A stretch of 33,195 nt of DNA, taken from NCBI RefSeq assembly GCF_937888285.1, contig NZ_CALART010000044.1:1-33195 (forward strand). The letters are read 5' to 3'. Under the pieces are notes generated by a model. It saw only the letters and a program-made list of their open reading frames with translations, was not told where the DNA came from and searched no databases. The stretch is from an uncultured Aquimonas sp. (lineage in GTDB: Bacteria > Pseudomonadota > Gammaproteobacteria > Xanthomonadales > Xanthomonadaceae). The translations under genes were made by a program, and so were the position numbers. Numbering within the stretch: position 1 is the stretch's first letter; each line of letters starts with the position of its first letter. Shown one piece after another: positions 30,077 to 33,195 of this stretch.

Positions 30077-33046
30077 TCAACCAACGGCCGCCGCGCGGTA
30101 GGCCTCCAGCAGCGGCCCCAGCGGCTGCGGTCGCGCGAACAGATAGCCTTGGCCGAGCCTGCAGCCCAGTTCGGCAAGACGCGAGCGCTGGGCCTCGGTC
30201 TCGATGCCTTCGGCGACCACTTCGAGGTCCAGCGCACGCGCCATGGCGAGGATCGCCGTGACGATGGCTTCGCCGCTGCCGGCGCCGTCCTGCTGCAGGG
30301 TCATGACAAAGCTGCGATCGATTTTCAGCATCTGCAGCGGGAACTGGTGCAGGTAGCTGAGCGAGGAATAGCCGGTGCCGAAATCGTCGAGCGCGGTCTG
30401 CACGCCGCGCGCATGCAGCTGCTCCAGGGCGTGGCGCACGCGCTCGGGATTGCGCAGCAGGGTGCCCTCGGTGAGCTCGATGTGCACGCGGCCAGGACTC
30501 AGGCCCTGGGCCTCGATCATGGTGACCAGGCGCTCGGCAAAGTCCTCGCTGCCGAAGTGCCGCGGCGACACGTTGAGGGTGACGAACCCGGCGCTTGGGC
30601 CCAGTGCCTCCAGCCCATGGCAGGCGCGCTCGAAGACCTGCCAGTCGATGTCCTCGATCATGCCGCTGTCCTCGGCCACGTGCAGGAACTCGGCCGGACC
30701 GAGCAGGCCGCGACGCGGATGGCGCCAGCGCATCAGGGCCTCGTAGCCGACGGTGGCGCCGCTGTCGAGGTCGACGATGGCCTGGAAGTAGGGCTCGAAT
30801 TCGCAGCGGCCGAGCGCCTGACGCAGATCGAGCTCCAGCGCGAGCTGGGCCTTCGAAGCCAGCTCCAGGCCTTCCTCGAAGTACTGGAAGCGGTTGCGGC
30901 CCGCGGCCTTGGCCCGGTACATGGCGGTGTCGGCCGAGCGCAGCAGCTCCTCGCTGCCGGCGGTGTCGGCGCCGCCCAGGGTGATACCGATGCTGACCGA
31001 GGGCTGCACGCTGCTCTCGGGCAGGGCGATCGGCGCGGCCATCGACTGGATGATGCGCTGGGCCACCAGGGTCGGGGTGTCGGGGTCGACGTAGTCCTCC
31101 AGCAGGATCGCGAACTCGTCGCCGCTGAGCCGCGCCACCACGTCGTTCTCGCGCACGCAGCCGAGGAAGCGCTGGGCCACCTCGACCAGCACGGCGTCGC
31201 CGGCCGAGTGGCCCAGGCTGTCGTTGATGACCTTGAAGCGATCGACATCGAGGTAGAGCAGGGCGAACTCCTGCCCTGGATGACGACGCGCCCGGCCCAG
31301 CACGCGCTGCAGGCGATCGCGCAGGTAGCCGCGATTGGGCAGGCCGGTCAGGGCATCGTGCAGCACCTGGTGTTCGAGCTGGGCCTGGATCGCTTCGCGC
31401 GCCTGGATCTGTTCTCGCAGTTCGCGGGTGCGCTGCTCGACGCGCTGCTCCAGCAGCTGGTGCGAGGCGCGCAGGTCGGCCGCGGCGCGGCGGCGCTCCA
31501 GGCTGGAAGCGATGTGGTAGGACACGAAGGCCAGCAGGCTCTGGTCGTTGGCGCCGTAGGTCACTTCCGGGCGATAGCTCTGCACCACCACTGCGCCGAT
31601 CACCCCGCGCGCGCCAATCAGGGGCACGCCCAGCCACGACAGCGCCGCGGTGCCCATCACCTCGCAGTGGCCGGCGGCAGCCAGGGCGTAGATGCCCGGG
31701 CGATCGGTGAGCAGGGGCTCGCCGATGCGGATCAGGTATTCGGTGATGCCGTTGCCCATCGGCCGCGACACCGGTGCGCCGGGCGTCTCATCGGCGAAGT
31801 AGGGGAAGTTGAGGGTGCCGCCATCGTCCGAGACCAGCGCGATATAGAAGTTCTGCGCCGGAATCAGGCTGCCGACGATGGCGTGCATGACGGCGCAGAA
31901 CTCGGCGATGCCGATGTCCTTGCCGGCCAGCTCGGCGATCCGGTACAGCGCCGCCTGCAGGCGCTCGCCGCGCTCGCGCTCCTGCACCTCGCTGGTCAAC
32001 ACGGCATTGGCCTGGGCCAGCTCTTCGGTGCGCGCGGCCACCAGGGCTTCGAGCTCGGCGCGCGAGCGACGGCGCTCCAGCGCGGTCAGGATGTGGCTGC
32101 CGACATAGCTCAACAGGGCCTGGTCGGCGGCGGTGAACTGCACGGCCTCGTTGTAGGTCTGCACCGCGATCACGCCGCGCACCTCGGTGCCTTCCAGCAT
32201 CGGCACGCCCAGCCAGTGGCGGGCCTCCGCACCCTGCCGGCGCAGCGGTGCGCGGCCGCGCACCTGCGCTTCGATCTCGTTGAGGTCGCCGCGCAGGGCC
32301 TGGCCGCTGGTCAGTACATGCCAGGTGAGGCCGTGCCGCATGTCCTCCAGCGGGCGCGGCTTGTCGAGCTCCAGCGCGAGCCGGCTGTCGTGGGCGTCGG
32401 CGAAGTAGATGAACTCGACCGTCCCGGCATGCGCATCGTGCAGGGCGATGTAGAAGTTCTCGGCGTACATCAGACCGCCGACGATGCCGTGCAGGCCGCG
32501 CAGCATGGCGGCGCGGTCCTCTTCCTCGGCAGCCATCTCGGTGATCGCGAACAGCGCGCGCTGCACGCGTTCGGTGTGCTCCAGCTGGCGCACGCTGTCG
32601 TGCAGCAGGGCGATCTCGATCAGCTCCTGCAGGCGCGCCGACAGCAGCGGAAGCAGGGCCTCCAGCGGCCAATGCGGCAGCTGCGGCAGCTGGCCGGGTG
32701 CGGCCAGCAGAACCACGGCACCGCCGCCGGAATGAGCGGCCAGCAGGGTCGCCTGACGGCGTCGGTCGGGGCTGAGCTGGCGGCCTTCCGGTGCGGTCAG
32801 GGCGGCTTCGGCCAGGGCCAGCTCCAGGCCCTCGGCGCCGGCGGGGACAGCGTGAATGGCGTCGGGCCAGCGCAGCGCGTACAGCAGGCGCGGCGGCGGG
32901 CCATCGGCTGCCGTCGGCAGCAGGGCCAGCAGGCAGCGTGCGAAGGCCTCAAGACTGGGTGCGGACAGCAGCCCCGCCAGCGCCTGTGCGGCATCCGCGC
33001 CGGTCGCGCTCGAAACTGCTGCTTTGTGGGCGGAGGTGGATGGCAT
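30077..33046 (-). CDS. GAF-GAF-GGDEF-EAL cyclic-di-GMP protein
   Basis: The protein has 989 residues, is cytoplasmic and has no membrane segments. Two GAF domains are inferred at about 160-335 and 365-530 from repeated patterns (ENFYIALHDAHAGTVEF and QNFYIALVSDDGGTLNF, LGVPMLEGTEVRGVIAVQTY and LGVPLIGARGVIGAVVVQSY). A coiled coil follows (about 530-570, LEQRVEQRTRELREQIQAREAIQ). The GGDEF domain carries SGDEF (641-645), a usable form of the motif, and an I-site RxxD five residues before it (REND). The EAL domain (about 750-980) keeps EAL (769-771), NVSPRHF, DDFGTG (887-892), LKIDRSF and AEGIET, so diesterase chemistry looks possible. Which activity dominates is unknown. Confidence 0.93.
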   Translation of the reverse strand: MPSTSAHKAAVSSATGADAAQALAGLLSAPSLEAFARCLLALLPTAADGPPPRLLYALRWPDAIHAVPAGAEGLELALAEAALTAPEGRQLSPDRRRQATLLAAHSGGGAVVLLAAPGQLPQLPHWPLEALLPLLSARLQELIEIALLHDSVRQLEHTERVQRALFAITEMAAEEEDRAAMLRGLHGIVGGLMYAENFYIALHDAHAGTVEFIYFADAHDSRLALELDKPRPLEDMRHGLTWHVLTSGQALRGDLNEIEAQVRGRAPLRRQGAEARHWLGVPMLEGTEVRGVIAVQTYNEAVQFTAADQALLSYVGSHILTALERRRSRAELEALVAARTEELAQANAVLTSEVQERERGERLQAALYRIAELAGKDIGIAEFCAVMHAIVGSLIPAQNFYIALVSDDGGTLNFPYFADETPGAPVSRPMGNGITEYLIRIGEPLLTDRPGIYALAAAGHCEVMGTAALSWLGVPLIGARGVIGAVVVQSYRPEVTYGANDQSLLAFVSYHIASSLERRRAAADLRASHQLLEQRVEQRTRELREQIQAREAIQAQLEHQVLHDALTGLPNRGYLRDRLQRVLGRARRHPGQEFALLYLDVDRFKVINDSLGHSAGDAVLVEVAQRFLGCVRENDVVARLSGDEFAILLEDYVDPDTPTLVAQRIIQSMAAPIALPESSVQPSVSIGITLGGADTAGSEELLRSADTAMYRAKAAGRNRFQYFEEGLELASKAQLALELDLRQALGRCEFEPYFQAIVDLDSGATVGYEALMRWRHPRRGLLGPAEFLHVAEDSGMIEDIDWQVFERACHGLEALGPSAGFVTLNVSPRHFGSEDFAERLVTMIEAQGLSPGRVHIELTEGTLLRNPERVRHALEQLHARGVQTALDDFGTGYSSLSYLHQFPLQMLKIDRSFVMTLQQDGAGSGEAIVTAILAMARALDLEVVAEGIETEAQRSRLAELGCRLGQGYLFARPQPLGPLLEAYRAAAVG

Positions 33047-33152
33047 GCACGGGGCCGGACTGCCCTGGGGACGGGCGTGGACCCTGTTGCAAGATCGGCG
33101 CCAGCGCCCCCGGAAGCCGCCTGCGCTGCACAGCCGGCCTTCAGAGGGTGTC

Positions 33153-33170
33153 TACATAATTGGCTACACT
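33153..33170 (+). promoter_or_regulatory. AT-rich -10-like boxes near the right edge
   Basis: CATAAT (33155-33160) and TACACT (33165-33170) stand out in the GC-rich sequence and could belong to a promoter firing rightwards out of the window. No -35 is clear. Confidence 0.25.
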
Positions 33171-33195
33171 TGCGGCACCGTCCGTGAAGTGACAG

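Noticed and set aside
30149..33187. A 1012-codon frame antisense to the GGDEF-EAL gene
   Set aside because: It is a shadow of a strongly supported gene, with low-complexity composition and no motifs.

Overview
The window is high-GC DNA (about two thirds G+C) from a gammaproteobacterium of the order Lysobacterales/Xanthomonadales. The evidence for that placement is the SpeE protein with the GGGDCGTLREVLKH form of its nucleotide-binding loop, which I associate with Xanthomonadales, the GGGAATC-type heptad repeats typical of Xanthomonas relatives, the dispersed GTAGGG-headed palindromes, and a C-rich-loop small RNA downstream of polA in the place of Xanthomonas sX13. No phage, plasmid or insertion-sequence genes are visible. 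The genes are mostly chromosomal housekeeping, with some lineage-specific membrane and secreted proteins.

Layout. Positions 1-4076 hold the tail of an unknown gene, a probable lipoprotein, a three-gene SPFH / ribbon-helix-helix / small membrane protein module with a candidate operator, ampE, and a conserved hypothetical protein. Positions 4083-6064 hold the two membrane subunits of a TRAP transporter without its binding protein. Positions 6358-9532 hold a DUF2782 protein divergent from polA. Positions 9533-11033 form a 1.5-kb gene-free stretch containing REP-like palindromes and two paralogous, terminator-ended small RNA genes. Positions 11034-13952 hold hemF, truC, arfB and an acyltransferase. 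Positions 14214-17765 hold two tandemly duplicated gene pairs (membrane proteins and four-cysteine secreted proteins) around a membrane-bound AraC-type regulator. Positions 18021-28797 hold a beta-hydroxyacid dehydrogenase, a COG5616/TPR membrane protein, speA, an M48 peptidase, speE, a small membrane protein, a fourfold 210-bp tandem repeat and an MltB-type transglycosylase. Positions 29174-33046 hold a short-chain dehydrogenase and a GAF-GAF-GGDEF-EAL cyclic-di-GMP protein.

Working together. speA (arginine to agmatine) and speE (putrescine to spermidine) give two polyamine-synthesis steps within 5 kb. arfB overlaps the acyltransferase start, and truC lies just upstream on the same strand. 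AmpE and the transglycosylase both concern cell-wall turnover.

The most notable item is the pair of small RNAs at about 10214-10347 and 10808-10944. Each has a small leading hairpin and then three hairpins whose loops carry C5-C6 runs. The stems of hairpins 2 and 3 differ almost completely between the copies, yet still pair, while the loops are conserved. This is strong internal evidence of selection on RNA structure. The Shine-Dalgarno of the gene at 3516 is perfectly complementary to one of these loops.
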